Source of the DNA: Nematopogon swammerdamellus | Taxonomy: Eukaryota; Arthropoda; Insecta; Lepidoptera; Adelidae | Length of the DNA stretch: 64,000 bases | Direction of reading: 5' to 3' | Assembly (NCBI GenBank): GCA_946902875.1 | Contig: OX336348.1 | Location: forward strand, 17,075,741-17,139,740 | Shown here: in pieces, positions 20,056-31,187 of the stretch | How positions within the stretch are numbered: the stretch's first letter is position 1 | Layout of the letters: every line of letters begins with the position of its first letter | Translations under genes and position numbers: made by a program | Notes under the pieces: generated by a model | Databases searched by the model: none | Told to the model about the DNA's origin: nothing | The model's input: only the letters and a program-made list of their open reading frames with translations

Positions 20056-20400
20056 ATCCATAGTTATGTAAAATTTTGTTCCACGTATTATTTTGATGTC
20101 TCGAAATGTATCTGATTCATTCACTGACGCCCTGTGTATGTTTGCACAGTAAGACTTAAATGTTTGTTATAAATAGTTTTGTGGTGAGTGTATTTGAGGA
20201 AAAAAACATTAATTTACATCCTCAATCTGTCACGGACTCTAGTGGTTTAGTATCTATGGTGTTAGTTTTGTTTTTTGTTAAAAATCAATTATTTGGGAAA
20301 AAAAGCTATGCACTTTAAATTGAATGAATTTGATAAAAAAAAAACACTACCTACTCATTTTAATCATTTGTAATTTAATAAATTGTGTTATCGTTCGTAA
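20056..20400. other. No gene seen
   Basis: AT-rich, no recognised element. Confidence 0.4.
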
Positions 20401-21209
20401 ATGATGATAGCAGAAAATCTGTAACGACTCATGCGCGCTCCGTCTCGTAGATTTTCTGTTCGCTTATAACTCGAGAACTACTCAATAAATTGGCATGGTA
20501 TTTTCACAGATATTTTCTGACTGATCTACGAATGGTTGTAGAATGTTGTCTATAACATAAAAAAATGTTTATTTACAATTTATAAATTAAAATTATTAAA
20601 AAAACTTTAACTATCTATCCAATAAAATTTAAAGACAAATATAACTAATTAAAAAACTCTAAACTAAAAACCACTAAAAACTAACTTATAAATTATGACT
20701 AACTTATTTCCTCAAGGGGCGTCGTCCATTCCATTATATACTACTGTTATAAAATGCAGCGTCAATCATTTGTCTGTATATGTTATGTTAACATAACTCG
20801 AGAACGGCTCATCCGGTTTACATGCAATTTTCACCTAATGCAATCTTACATACTTACGTCGGAAGGCTATGGTAAAGTAGAGAATTATATGGAGTTTTAC
20901 TTTCAAATCCACATATTTACAAAAGACAGAGAAAAATAATATAGACAACATACCAAATTACATACACTGCAATGAAGCAGTAGGCTGGGAATTGGTCATA
21001 ATTTGCAGAATTACAGTTTTTGAATAAACGACAACATAAGGCGAAATATTTGAATTAACTGTAATAATATTAATACATTAAAAAATCCATTTAACAAATA
21101 TTTTGTAAAAAAAATTACTTATTATTCATAATTTGCAGACAATCGTGGTCAGTTTTAAGGTTCGTACGAATTTTACGCGAGCGAAGCCGCGGGAATAGCT
21201 AAGCTAGTA
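20401..21209 (+). mobile_element. Helitron-derived region
   Basis: ATAACTCGAGAACTACTCAA (20467) and ATAACTCGAGAACGGCTCAT (20793) are Helitron interior blocks. ACGAATTTTACGCGAGCGAA, GCCGCGGGAA and AGCTAAGCTAG (to 21208) form a 3' end. I cannot define the 5' border, and more than one element may be present. Confidence 0.55.
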
Positions 21210-21210
21210 C

Positions 21211-21381
21211 AGTCACCGGCAGTAAATAATAAACATCGAGCTATAGAAAGAAACAATCCGGTTGTAGAGCGTCGTCTCTGTCGCACGAACGCGCAGGTCT
21301 TTGTGCGATAAGGACGACGCGCTCTACAGCCGGATTGTCTCTTTCTAAAGCTCGATGTTCATTATTTAGTGCCGGTTGCTG
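21211..21381. mobile_element. Foldback MITE
   Basis: ACCGGCAGTAAATAATAAAC, ATCGAGCTATAGAAAGAAAC and AATCCGGTTGTAGAGCG are inverted on the right as CGCTCTACAGCCGGATTG, TCTCTTTCTAAAGCTCGATG and TTCATTATTTAGTGCCGG. Arms are about 60-65 bases. A half copy lies at 27485-27615. Confidence 0.8.
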
Positions 21382-21408
21382 TACGTACATATTATCTTAT
21401 AGCTTTTG

Positions 21409-22082
21409 CCCGCGGCTTCGCTCGCACGAAATTTGTATTTAAAAAAGAAGAAAGTTAAGTAAGCCCGCTACCAGGCCTCACGCACTCTATGTACTTGCGC
21501 GCGCTAACTACCTACCGCCCGGTGGGCTGCCGGCGGCGGCCTAATTCAGTGGAAATTCGTCAGCCGCGCGAAGCATACCTACACGCGCGCCCACGCAACT
21601 GCGCGCAGCTGCAAAGCAATAATGCACTTTACACTCGAGCGCTTAGGTACATTTTCGCACACAGCGATTGGCGACGTGAAACAGTAGGCTATTAAAGCCG
21701 AAGGTATGGAACTTTTTCTATGGAGTGATTTATCTGTTACGAAGTAACTATTAAGTAATCTGTGCCGCTACCGTACCTTTATTTCTGGGCGCGGATCATT
21801 TCGGTTTGTATGAGAGCCACATCTTAGCGTAACCGGAACTGAAATTTATTTAGCCTATCCTGTGTCACGTATAGTTAAATTTGCTTGTACTAAGTTTCAT
21901 CGAATTCGGATGATCGGTTTTACAGTTATGGAGGAACATACATACATACAGAAAAGATTTCTAATAAAAATAGTCAATTTAGTTTTAGTATCATGTATAG
22001 AGTCTACAAACGCAATATCTCATAAAATAAAGTGACTTACTCCATGATCATTCCTTACAGATTTATTATTACTAAGTATTGA
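21409..22082 (-). mobile_element. Helitron-type element, interrupted
   Basis: On the minus strand: TCAATAC at 22082, AATAATAAATCTGTAAGG, CTCCATAACTGTAAAACCG, GAAACTTAGTACAAGC, ACAGGATAGGCTAAATAAAT, and the 3' end GCGAGCGAAGCCGCGGGCAA, AAGCTAT at 21409. Bases 21472-21764 are the 292-bp-type element inserted in it. Confidence 0.85.
21465..21771 (+). mobile_element. 292-bp element, second copy (293 bp)
   Basis: The element at 21472-21764 begins CAGGCCTCACGCACTCTATG and ends TTAAGTAATCTGTG, flanked by CCGCTAC at 21465-21471 and 21765-21771. The Helitron reads across when the element and one repeat are removed (AAGCCCGCTAC then CGTACCTTTATTTC), as seen in uninterrupted Helitron copies. This proves insertion after the Helitron. 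See 16376-16681. Confidence 0.88.
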
Positions 22083-22165
22083 TTGATATTTAAGTATATA
22101 TGATATGTTGTGATCTATTACAATTTATTCGTAAATTTTTCTTTATTTTATATTCTATATAACAG

Positions 22166-22312
22166 GCTAGACAGCCTAGCAATAGTCCGCAAATCTGCTG
22201 GCATGGCACCAAGCTGAGCGTGGTTTCGCGAGGAGAGGTGTTTTTGGCTCTGTCGAATGCACCATTGGTCTCTCGGCACAGCCACCCATGTTGGTTTACA
22301 TACAAAAAAAAA
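22166..22312 (+). mobile_element. R1 non-LTR retrotransposon 3' end
   Basis: CTAGACAGCCTAGCAATAGT, CGCAAATCTGCTGGCATGGC, GTGGTTTCGCGAGGAGAGG, CACCCATGTTGGTTTACATA, then an A-run. It is the last ~150 bases of the element at 55420-55800. Confidence 0.8.
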
Positions 22313-22499
22313 ATTCTGTGTAAGTCTAAATTAAAATACTTAAATAAATTATTCACCGTGGGAGTTTCGTCGACCGTTTGTGATTTTCGAAACATTTTTA
22401 TCTTAAAATAATCTTACGATAACAATATCTGTAGATTATAGTTAATTTTTATTTACTGTCTGGCCGGCCTACCAGCTGCTATTATAGATACAAAGTACA
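22313..22499. other. No gene seen
   Basis: AT-rich spacer, no recognised element. Confidence 0.4.
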
Positions 22500-22764
22500 T
22501 CTATACTAATATTATAAAGAGGTAAAGTTTGCAAGTTTGTATGTAAGAGATAATCTCCGAAAAATTCATCCGTTAATCCGTTAAACATTCATAAAATAAA
22601 GGGAAGCACTGACGTGGCACCAAGTTCACCCGATATGTTATGGGCTGACATCACGGATGCTGTAGGTGATGTAGCCAACCGTATCAGTTTTCATAAAAAA
22701 AAAAAACATTAATATTTAGAATCGACCTTCAGGATGGACATGGCTACGCGCAGGCAAAAGCTAG
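22500..22764 (+). mobile_element. Helitron with a truncated X SINE inside
   Basis: The 5' end TCTATACTAATATTATAAAG after host A and the 3' end GGCAAAAGCTAG before T are typical. The interior GTAATCTCC-type block is present (GAGATAATCTCCGAAAAATT). An X tail is inserted at about 22609-22706. Confidence 0.85.
22609..22706 (+). mobile_element. X-tail SINE fragment inside a Helitron
   Basis: GGGAAGCACTGACGTGGCAC, CATCACGGATGCTGTAGG, then GTATCAGTTTTCATAAAA. Only the last ~100 bases are present, the usual outcome of incomplete reverse transcription. Confidence 0.85.
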
Positions 22765-22949
22765 TGTATTATAATGTGAATTTGTTAATAGAAAATACTA
22801 TTAGAAACAAAATTTCTTTCTAATTGATTAATAATCGCTAACCGAATTATTATTTTCCCGTTAATATTTATAATCTATTTCTTCATACAATAAAATTGTA
22901 CGCATAAATAAAAATATGTGAGTTTAACATCACTTTATTGAATTGTATA
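22765..22949. other. No gene seen
   Basis: AT-rich spacer. Confidence 0.4.
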
Positions 22950-23095
22950 TTATTGTATAGTATCATCCATAGATAGGTAAACCCACGATTGGATATATCG
23001 AAAATTCCGCCAGTTCTAAATTCAATGCCAAGATGAACTGACAAACAAACTTCGCAAGTCACAATGTTTTGTTAGTACCTTATTATAAGGTATTA
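22950..23095 (+). mobile_element. R2 retroelement fragment
   Basis: ATCGAAAATTCCGCCAGTTC, TAAATTCAATGCCAAGATG and CGCAAGTCACAATGTTTTGT match 11210-11285. The carboxy-terminal coding part is missing. Confidence 0.75.
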
Positions 23096-23579
23096 TATTA
23101 TAGTAACATTCAAATTTAAACTATGAATATGAATAATAAAAATTAAATGAAAGCAAAAAATTATAACTGTCTAAAAGCAAAAACTTCTAACTAAAAAAAT
23201 ATATAATTTAATTGAACGATGGAGGTGTACCGTTAACCAGGACATCAAAGCTAGTCAAAAGGTTGACGGCGTCCTAAATTAGGTCAACAATCCGAATAAA
23301 TTCAAATTTAGAACAAAATACACACATAACTTAGTTTGATTAAAGTTTTCGGCACATCTTCGTATGTGTGAGTGCTGTTTGGTGAGTGTGTGGGTGAATA
23401 AGAAAATAGGTATTCCCGAATTGAGGTTATACCGTTCGTCCCGGGGTTGGGGCGCCCTCTAGTGGGGAGAGAGCGGACCCGGAGGCGGGTTCACTACGAT
23501 AAATCGAGTCTATGTTAATCCCTATCAAAGAAATTGATAGAGTGCGAAAAAGTTCACTTGTGAAGAGCGGTATATTTTT
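23096..23579. other. No gene seen
   Basis: AT-rich; a GC-rich patch at 23440-23490 (GGGGCGCCCTCTAGTGGGGA) resembles transposon ends but has no partner I can find. Confidence 0.4.
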
Positions 23580-23752
23580 ACCATACATACATACCACACG
23601 CTTTATCCCGATAAACGGGGTGAGTGGAGTAATCGTGCTGCACTGCAAGAACTCTGGTAAATTCCTTAGCACTTAGCAAAGTATTCGGAAAAGCCAGTAA
23701 GGCGCGAAGACCCACCGGCTTCATGATTCGGTGGAAGGACCGCGCCCATCAT
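23580..23752 (-). mobile_element. BY SINE fragment, head missing
   Basis: (CATA)n, CCACACGCTTTATCCCG, GTGAGTGGAGTAATCG, CTGCAAGAACTCTGGTAAAT, AAGTATTCGG, ATTCGGTGGAAGGACCGCG. Head B is absent. Confidence 0.8.
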
Positions 23753-23880
23753 TTAATGTAGCCGACATTAAATGAGGGGAAGCACTGACATGGCACCTAG
23801 TTCACCCGGTGTTATTGGCTGACATCACGGATGTTGTAGGTGATGTAGTCAACAGTGTCAGTTTCCATAAAAAAAAAATC
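23753..23880 (+). mobile_element. X-tail SINE fragment
   Basis: GGGGAAGCACTGACATGGCA, CACCCGGTGTTATTGGCTGA, GTGTCAGTTTCCATAAAA with polyA to 23879. It sits directly against the preceding reversed Y fragment. Confidence 0.85.
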
Positions 23881-24165
23881 AAATTAAAATTACCTAAACT
23901 AAAACAAAACAAATAAACCTTTAAAATAATTAACCTCTCGAGAGACTGCTACGTATAATTTAAATTTGGAATCTCGATCGATCGTATGAACGGCACGCAC
24001 ACATACACGCTCGCCGCGCACGCACGCCGGATCGCTTGTTGGTGTGCGCGCACACGTAACATTGAAGACTTGTAAACGAATATCACGGGCCGGACCGGTG
24101 GCGGCAACGACGTTCCGTCATTCTGTCGTTAAGGCTTTTTATCGCATATATTGAGATTTTTTTTA
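23881..24165. other. No gene seen; CpG-rich patch
   Basis: Bases 23965-24125 are CpG-rich (GCACGCACACATACACGCTC, GGCGGCAACGACGTTCCGTC). GGCGGCAACGACGTTC recurs at about 41442, so this is probably repeat DNA. Confidence 0.45.
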
Positions 24166-24780
24166 AATACATACATACCACAACCTGTATCCCGACAATC
24201 GGAGTGAACAGAGTGATCGGTGTTGTGATGCAAGTACTCTTGTAAATTACAGCACAAAACCTTATTTTTAATTTTCTATATATTTTATTTTGTAATTTAT
24301 ATGTAATTTAACACATGTATGGCTTGTATTTAACTAGCATGTACTCATATGTATTGTTAATAAGTATTCTTATTATTATTTTATCTTCAATTCTCACGCT
24401 CAACTCTTTTGCCACTACCTACTTACATTCCTCTATATATTCAATCTCAAACATCCAAAGCTTTAGGAAATCTCTGTAAGGGATAAGTTCGCCTTTGCAC
24501 TTTATGTATATTTTCTAATGTACTTGTTACTATTTAATGTTTACTGGAGCAATAAAGCAGTTTCTATCTATCTACCTATCTTATTTTGCAATGTTTTCGG
24601 ACAACATAACTATCAAGCGGCAAGTAAGGCACGAAGGCACCCATCTGCTGGAAGGACAATGTCAAAGTGAGAGGTGGCTAGCCTGTCACCCTTATGCACG
24701 GCGCCTTGTCCTTATCCTTTAAGTTGCGCTTTTACGATATGCACGTGGAGAGATGCAGTGGGGCTGTTCTTGTTAAGTAT
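24166..24780 (-). mobile_element. BY SINE interrupted by a W element
   Basis: Tail Y (ACCACAACCTGTATCCCGAC to CAGCACAAAACC) is at 24166-24262. It resumes at about 24585 with GCAATGTTTTCGGACAAC and runs to head B (GGAGAGATGCAGTGGGGC) at about 24775. The two parts are contiguous in intact copies, so 24263-24584 arrived later. Confidence 0.8.
24400..24584 (+). mobile_element. W-type retroelement 3' end inside a SINE
   Basis: AATCTCAAACATCCAAAGC, TCTCTGTAAGGGATAAG, TTCGCCTTTGCAC, TTTACTGGAGCAATAAAG, then (TATC)n to about 24582. It contains the polyadenylation-like AATAAA. Confidence 0.8.
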
Positions 24781-24893
24781 CAGCTCCACATGGACGGTCA
24801 GATTTTTTTTAAACTTGCTTTAGGCTTTTGCCGCCGTTACACATTATAATAAAGTTTTCGGGTACGCGGTACACTGAAGACGACTTAAAGTCG

Positions 24894-25146
24894 CCGTTTT
24901 TTAGGTTTAGCTACATCACCTTCAGCATGCGTGTCAGCCTTGTTGAACTAGGTGCCACGTCAGTTATTCCCATCGGTCGTGCCGGCTACACGTAACTGGA
25001 CTGAAAACGCGAACTATTCACATAGCCGCTTTGGCAGACCTTTCATTCAGTGCGGTGGCACCAACCCGGGCGGGTTAAACCCTACCACCTGGGACCTGCA
25101 GTTTTAAATGGAATCCGAACCACGGTCAGCCTCCATCCGACGTTCG
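24894..25146 (-). mobile_element. AX SINE, head partly missing
   Basis: GCTACATCACCTTCAGCATG, GTGCCGGCTACACGTAACTG, CAGTGCGGTGGCACCAACCC, CCACGGTCAGCCTCCATCCG. Only the start of the head A junction remains. Confidence 0.8.
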
Positions 25147-26870
25147 AACGATGCATAATATATCGTAGATTTCGCGTTGTATGAAGTTGTTGAATGGTCG
25201 TATACTCGAGATTCGATAAACAGAAATAAAGTATGAAATAAAGTATACTATAAATTATTATTATGGGGCAATAGATGGCGCTGATGGCCGTGGAGGCGGG
25301 ATTACATTTTTGTTGACAGCTGATAGGAGCGTCTCGGCTCGACATATTCTAAATTATAAATAATAAATCATTTATATTCTATGATATTCGCGGTCGGGTT
25401 ACTAACATATTCCCGCCTTTTATAGATGATATAACCATTTAGATACAATTTATATTATTTTAATAATACTAAAATTGTATGCTTCGCTCGCACAAAATTC
25501 TGACTGAAGAGAGCGCTTAAAATTATATTTTTTCCCAGTCTTCTCTAAATTTCTCGAAAATGAAATGTTTTGTTGAAAAATTACGAGATAAGTAATTTAA
25601 TAAATTAAATCTCATTAATTTGAAAACAATATTATATTTCTCACTCAAAATTCTGAGATTTTGGAAGTGAAACATTTTTGACAAAAATTTTTATACTTAA
25701 AAGATTTTTAAAAATTTTGCTCTATAAAGAATTTATAACGCCACTCATCAGTGATTTTCGTATTTCCGATTACTTCAGCTTTCCCGATGGAAATTTTGAC
25801 GATTTTCGTACTTACGGCTCCTTAAATTATACCGTCATTTCCGTTTCTAGAATCTCGAGTGTGCCACCTTATTCATATAACGCTTTTAAGATTATGCATA
25901 AATAATTCTAATCGCAACATACATACCTACATATGCAGTTCCACAAATTCATGTAAAAATATCCTAACTAATAATTATGCCTTGACTGATAACAACGACA
26001 AGTGTGTGTGTGTGAGGGTGTGTGCGTATGTGTATGTGGTTTATTGAATCGAAACAAACACACAGAGCGAGATAAGGCAATTGTTTCTGCCGACACTGCC
26101 TTTGCGATTAAACTTTTTATGGTTCAAGTTCTTAAATTTTAATGTATTTCTTTTAATTTGCTCCGATCCGACCTACATTCGTTTAGGAAGGCTGCTGTGG
26201 TAATAATTGTTGTTGTGATAAAAGGTCGGCTATTACATACTGCGTATTCTTCGTAATTTGTAAAAATATATTGAAAATTGATAATTTAATGGTTACTAAA
26301 CATAGCTTAATATTATTTACCTGCAATTAATAATTTAACTGTAATTTACTCTTGTTAGATAATAATAAGTATTTAGATTCGTGGATATACATACATGCAA
26401 TACCCGACAGTAAATAAATAATAAAATAAATATCTCTTAAATTCCGTATTTCCTATAATAAGTACATAGAATTGCTTTGATTTTGAATTGCATTTGTCGT
26501 GCTAAAATGTATTAAATATTGTTTTAATTAATTGAAATTAAGACATAAATTTGTAATTACTAATTATATAAAGAATACCAACCAACATATAACCGCATAC
26601 AATTAGTACAAATGAACAATTTTGAATATGTACGTATTGCAAGAATTTCTTGACGGCCAACCTGTATACCACTGCACTGAATTTTCTTATCTATGAGTGC
26701 TCCAAATTCACTGATACTAATGTCTGTCACTATGTATATCTATACAACGTTTACCGCACATAAGGACAGACAATGTGCGGACGGAAAATCCATTAGAATA
26801 GAAATGATAACTTTACTGTCGGGATTGAGAATAGAATACAAATTATTTATTGGTATATAAAATATATAGT
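25147..26870. other. AT-rich DNA, no gene seen
   Basis: Contains a reversed Helitron-like scrap (GCTTCGCTCGCACAAAATTC at 25481), a (TG)n run near 26004, and otherwise AT-rich DNA. Several 60-90-codon frames have no recognisable domains. Confidence 0.45.
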
Positions 26871-27178
26871 ACTGTGTGGGGCCGTTAGGTACTTAAAAAG
26901 AATAGCCCCACTGCATCTCTTCCCGTGTATGTCGTGAAAGGCGTCTAAGGAATAAGGATAAGATTTCGTGCTAAAAAGCGACAGGATAGCCATCTCTCAC
27001 CTTGGAACGGTCCTTCCATCGAGTCATGCAGCAGGTGGGTCTCGCTCGACGCATTACTTGCCCACTTTATCTTGTCCGAATACTTGGTGGTCGGAGATGT
27101 GCTGTAATTTTCAACACAATACCGATTACTCTGCTTAACCCCGTTTGTCGGGATACAGCGTGTGGTGTGTGTATATAA
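26871..27178 (+). mobile_element. BY SINE, full length
   Basis: TACTGTGTGGGGCCGTTAGG, AAAAGAATAGCCCCACTGCA, GTCGTGAAAGGCGTCTAAGG, GTCATGCAGCAGGTGGGTCT, CGGGATACAGCGTGTGGTGT. Both head B and tail Y are present. Confidence 0.9.
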
Positions 27179-27769
27179 TTGCAGAATAAAAAATAAAATA
27201 AATAAAAATAGAATAAATTGCATTCTAATAATCAGTCGAATAAATAAAAATAAAAAAATCTAATAAAATGTTGGTAAATTCGTCCCAGTGTAATATAACA
27301 TAATATAAAACATTCGGTTTTCTCCGATGTAATATTACGCGCTCTCCACAAGAGAGCCTTTTAGCCTGCCAACAAAACTGTTTATTGATGCAGCTTATTT
27401 AATATCCATGTTTATACTAAAAATGCTCAATTATTATGCACGTGTATAACCCGGATTTAAAAGCATGATCTAAGTATGTATGTCTGTCTAAAATAAAAAC
27501 GAACTCGCGCGTCTCTGTGCGACAGGGATGGGGCGCTCTACAACCGGATTGTCTCTTTCTAAAGCTCGATGCCTTGATGCTTGACAGAGGCGATGATCTT
27601 AACTGCCGGGAACTATACGTATCTTTGTGTGTATTTTTATTAAGACATTAAGCACGAGGCATTAAGTAATAATTAGACATTAAGTCCGCCTTTTGTCTAC
27701 TTTTTGCGTTCTGCAATAAATTATGTTTTAATAAAATTTAATAATCTTAATTTTAAAAGGCAGACGACA
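27179..27769. other. No gene seen; half of a foldback element
   Basis: Bases 27485-27615 (GCGCTCTACAACCGGATTGT, CTCTTTCTAAAGCTCGATG) match the right arm of the foldback at 21211-21381. The rest is AT-rich, with a W-like GCAATAAATTATG near 27713. Confidence 0.55.
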
Positions 27770-28010
27770 TGCTCGACCCTATCCCGGACCCGGGGGGCCA
27801 AGCGTCGGTACCACCGCACTGAATTAAAGATCGATCGAAGCGGCTATATAAATTGTTCGAGTTTTACGTCCAGTTCAGTCAGTGTAGCCGCCGCGATCAA
27901 AGGGAAGCGCTGACTTGACTTGACATGACACCCAGTTCACCAACGCGGTGTTATCGGCTGACATCACGGATGTTGTAGGCGATGTAGCCAACCGTGCCAG
28001 TTTAGTTAGA
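27770..28010 (+). mobile_element. X SINE with aberrant 5' part
   Basis: TACCACCGCACTGAATTAAA, GTCCAGTTCAGTCAGTGTAG, CATCACGGATGTTGTAGGC. The 5' part reads CGGACCCGGGGGGCCAAG instead of the usual B or A head junction. Confidence 0.8.
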
Positions 28011-28330
28011 TAAAGATAAAAAAAAATAACCGGAAGCGCCAAAATCGTTTATTCCGCCGCTGGAGTGCAAACGTGATTGCCGCCGATCTGCGTTCGCTAT
28101 CCTTGCCTTGGCTACAATGCAGCAATGTTTGTACACTCGCGCAAAATATTCACTTTGACTTAAATTTTTACTCCTTTTCGGGGCTTCGCTGGCGGGATGT
28201 GCGGGAATATTTTGGAAGAGTGGGGGGGGGGGGGGGGGGGGGGCGTTTTGAAATTAGAAGTTTTAGCTTTTGGCGGGCTTTGGGGGGGCGGGGGGGGGGG
28301 GAGTTTCTATTGAACCGGTCGCCGCAAAAC
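28011..28330. other. Poly-G bearing spacer, no gene seen
   Basis: A run of 22 G at 28222-28243 and a second G-rich run at 28283-28301. Frames that cross them are Gly-rich and not credible. G-run lengths in assemblies are often unreliable. Confidence 0.6.
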
Positions 28331-28632
28331 TGTTTTTAGGGTCCCGTATCCTTACGTGCGGAAGCCAATTACTAAGCCTGCGCCGTCTGTCTGTCCGAGG
28401 GCTGTATCTCTTGAACCGTAATAGGTAGCCCGTTGAAATTTTACCAGAATATGTGTTGTTATGGCCGATGTAACAACAAATAATAAAAGTGAGAAAAAGT
28501 AAAAAATTCACGGGGGTTCCCATAGAAGAAACTAAAAGTGTATGCGCGCCAACTACCGAAAAGAGTATGAAGCATTTTAACTAATACATAGATGGCTTGA
28601 GTGGCGCGAGTTCGACTCGCACTTGGCCGTTT
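28331..28632 (-). repeat. V-family repeat
   Basis: TTTTTAGGGTCCCGTATCC, GAACCGTAATAGGTAGCCCG, TGGCGCGAGTTCGACTCGCA, CTTGGCC. The CAGA tract is very short here (CTGTCTGTCCG). Confidence 0.88.
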
Positions 28633-28880
28633 TTTTTTTTGTAATCCGGTATGGGTGGCTGCGTCACGCACAGGGGCCAGTTGACACATGCTCCGATCAG
28701 TCAACATCACCTCCGAGAAGGTAGGTGCCGTACCGGAGACTTCCCTGGATTGCTGGCTATACTGGACTAGAGGAGAACACAGCCGAGGCTGCTATGCGGC
28801 CATCTTACATCTTACATCCAGTACGGTTGTACCAACCCAGTCGGCTACAATTTGAGCCTACCATCCACCTAGTAATGAGC
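28633..28880 (-). mobile_element. Z-tail SINE fragment
   Basis: Poly-T, GTAATCCGGTATGGGTGGCT, ATCACCTCCGAGAAGGTAGG, CTTCCCTGGATTGCTGGCTA, CTACAATTTGAGCCTACCAT. The tRNA-like head C is missing. Its poly-T abuts the preceding V repeat. Confidence 0.85.
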
Positions 28881-28949
28881 AGGTGAATTACGAAATTTGT
28901 CTGGTAGTCGTCTGATCACGGCGGCACAATTTCAGGCTCAGAGCAGAGA

Positions 28950-29281
28950 TGGTTTTTTTTATTTTTTTTTATGGAAACTGACACGGTTGGCTACATCACC
29001 TACAACATCTGTGATGTCAGCCCATAACACCGGGTGAACTTGGTGCCACGTCAGTGCTTCCCTTCGGTCGTGCCGGCTACACTGAACTGGACGGAAAACA
29101 CAAACTATTTACATAGCCGTTTCGACCGACCTTTCATTCAGTGCGGTGGTCCCAACCCGGGCGGGTTAAACCCTTCCACCTAGTAATATAAGAAGGTAGT
29201 CATATCCCTTAGTCGCTTTTTACGACATACACGGGGAGAGATGCAGTGGGGCTATTCTTTTAAAGTACCGGACCCACACGG
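28950..29281 (-). mobile_element. BX SINE, full length
   Basis: Poly-T, ATGGAAACTGACACGGTTGG, CACCTACAACATCTGTGATG, GTGCGGTGGTCCCAACCCGG, CATACACGGGGAGAGATGCA, TACCGGACCCACACGG. Confidence 0.92.
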
Positions 29282-29412
29282 CTTTGACGAGGCTTAATAA
29301 ATAACATGCAGACCATACAACATTTGTATTTCTAAATGTTTTTAAGAATAAAACGATAATGACGGACAAGACAAACGGCATTAGAATTTCAAAGTATTCA
29401 GTTTTGCTTGAA
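29282..29412. other. Spacer
   Basis: AT-rich spacer. Confidence 0.4.
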
Positions 29413-29812
29413 TTTTTAGGGTTCCGTTCGGAGGACGACACAGGTACCTTATTTATTACTGAGCCTACACAGTCGTCCGTCTCTCTGTCCTACCTTCTAA
29501 GGGCTGTATCTTTTGAACCATAATAGCTAGCCGATTGATATTTTCACAGAATATGTGTTATTATGGCCGACATAACAACAAATAATAAAAATAAGAAAAA
29601 GTAAAAAATTCACGGGGTTCCAATAGAAGAAACTAAAAAGTGCATGCGCGCCATCTAGCGAAAATAGTATGAAGCATTTTTACTAATCATAAATTTTAAA
29701 ATATGAAGCATTTCATAAACACGCCATAGATGGCGTGAGTGGCGCTGACCATGACATGACGATACGGAACCCTCGGTGCGCGAGTTCGACTCGCACTTGG
29801 CCGATTTTTTTT
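29413..29812 (-). repeat. V-family repeat
   Basis: TTTTTAGGGTTCCGTTCGGA, TATTATGGCCGACATAACAA, CGCCATAGATGGCGTGAGTG, GTGCGCGAGTTCGACTCGCA, CTTGGCC. It contains the self-complementary GCGCCATCTA / TAGATGGCG type blocks. Confidence 0.9.
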
Positions 29813-30223
29813 CAAAGTTTGTTTTTGTTTTTGCTTTATGATAAAACGATAATAAATACAAGCGTTAGCAACTTGGTGTGATTTTATTGCAAACTCTAAA
29901 CAACTAATACCCGCTCAGACTACCCGCTCAGGTGGCATGGTCTTCGAAATTGAATTATCAGATATTTGTTTATGGTATGACAGTTTTCCATGTTTGCCCA
30001 CTGACAGCTGTTACCATAGTAACGTCACTTTATTTTTTTAAAGATAAATATTTTTAAAGTGATCTGTCAAACATCAAACTTCTGAAAATTATTTTTTTGG
30101 AACGACCAAAGATTAAGAAGCGGCTATCTTTTGTCTTTCAACAATGCAATGTGTAAAAGCCTGTGGCGCCATCTATTATTCAATAGTGTGACTAATCTAT
30201 TTTTTAGACGTTTATTGTTGTAT
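29803..30223. other. Spacer with a segment repeated at 30443-30553
   Basis: Bases 29810-29905 (TTTGTTTTTGTTTTTGCTTT, AAACGATAATAAATA, CAAGCGTTAGCAACTTGGTG, TGCAAACTCTAAACAACTAA) recur almost unchanged at 30455-30553. The rest is unremarkable. Confidence 0.6.
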
Positions 30224-30432
30224 GGGGGCCCCCCTTAATTTTTAACATTTTCTTATTTTTTTCTTATTTGTTGTTATATCCGCCATTGTAACACATATTC
30301 TGTGAAAATGTCAACGGGCTACCTATTACGGTTCAAGTCAAGAGATACAGCCCTCGGACAGACAGACGGACACACAGACAGACAGACGGCGTTGGCTTAG
30401 TAATCGGATACGGAACCCTAAAAAGTAAAAAA
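30224..30432 (+). repeat. V-family repeat, 3' part
   Basis: TTGTTGTTATATCCGCCATT, TCAACGGGCTACCTATTACG, (CAGA)n, then GGATACGGAACCCTAAAAAG. The GGCCAAGTGCGAG end is missing. Confidence 0.85.
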
Positions 30433-30442
30433 TTAAAGGAAC

Positions 30443-30625
30443 CTGTTTTTTTTTTCTAAGTTTGTTTTTGTTTTTGCTTTATCGTAAAACGATAATAAAT
30501 AAAATTCAAGCGTTAGCAACTTGGTGTGATTTTATTGCAAACTCTAAACAACTAATAATAACAACCGGCCAATTACGTAATGGTACGGAACCCTCGTAGC
30601 GTGAGTACGACTCGCACTTGGTTTT
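30443..30625. repeat. Duplicated spacer plus V end
   Basis: 30455-30553 duplicates 29810-29905. It is followed by a V-family end on the minus strand (ATGGTACGGAACCCTCGTAG, GTGAGTACGACTCGCACTTG). The pairing of spacer and V end suggests a local duplication or transduction event. Confidence 0.7.
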
Positions 30626-31187
30626 TTATTTTTTATTGTTTGCAATTTATTTTGATAAAAATTTTTTTAACACGTAGTTAAGACATAAAAAAACGACTCT
30701 GTGCAATAAAATAGCATTTAATTTTCATTAGTGTTGTTCATAGAGAAATAATATACGGGGTACGTCTATGGTGTTGTTTTGTTGTTCTTTTATTACGTTT
30801 ACAGATATGTATGTTCGTATTATTTTATACTAAAAATTTGAATAAAATAAAATAAATTTCGTTCATCTCCATAATGGAATATTATAATAATAATAATTTA
30901 TTATCATCGTCATTTCTATCTATAATTAGGTATATAAATGTATTTGTTTCTAAAATTCAACATTTGTATGAGTTTGTGACTAGGCTTCAGGACATTTGGC
31001 TAAATACTTTACATGATTAGATAAAACACTTAAAAAAACACACGAGAGGAATGTGTGGCTTTTATCATCATTTTATCTGAACACTGCTTATGGTTGCTTA
31101 GTTGAAACGGAAGAAAAAAAAATTTTTTTTTTTGTTAAAAAAGCTACAATATTTTAAACAGACGAGAAAACCCTATAGAGTTCAATA
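30626..31187. other. AT-rich DNA, no gene seen
   Basis: (AAT)n near 30886; otherwise AT-rich and unremarkable. Confidence 0.4.
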
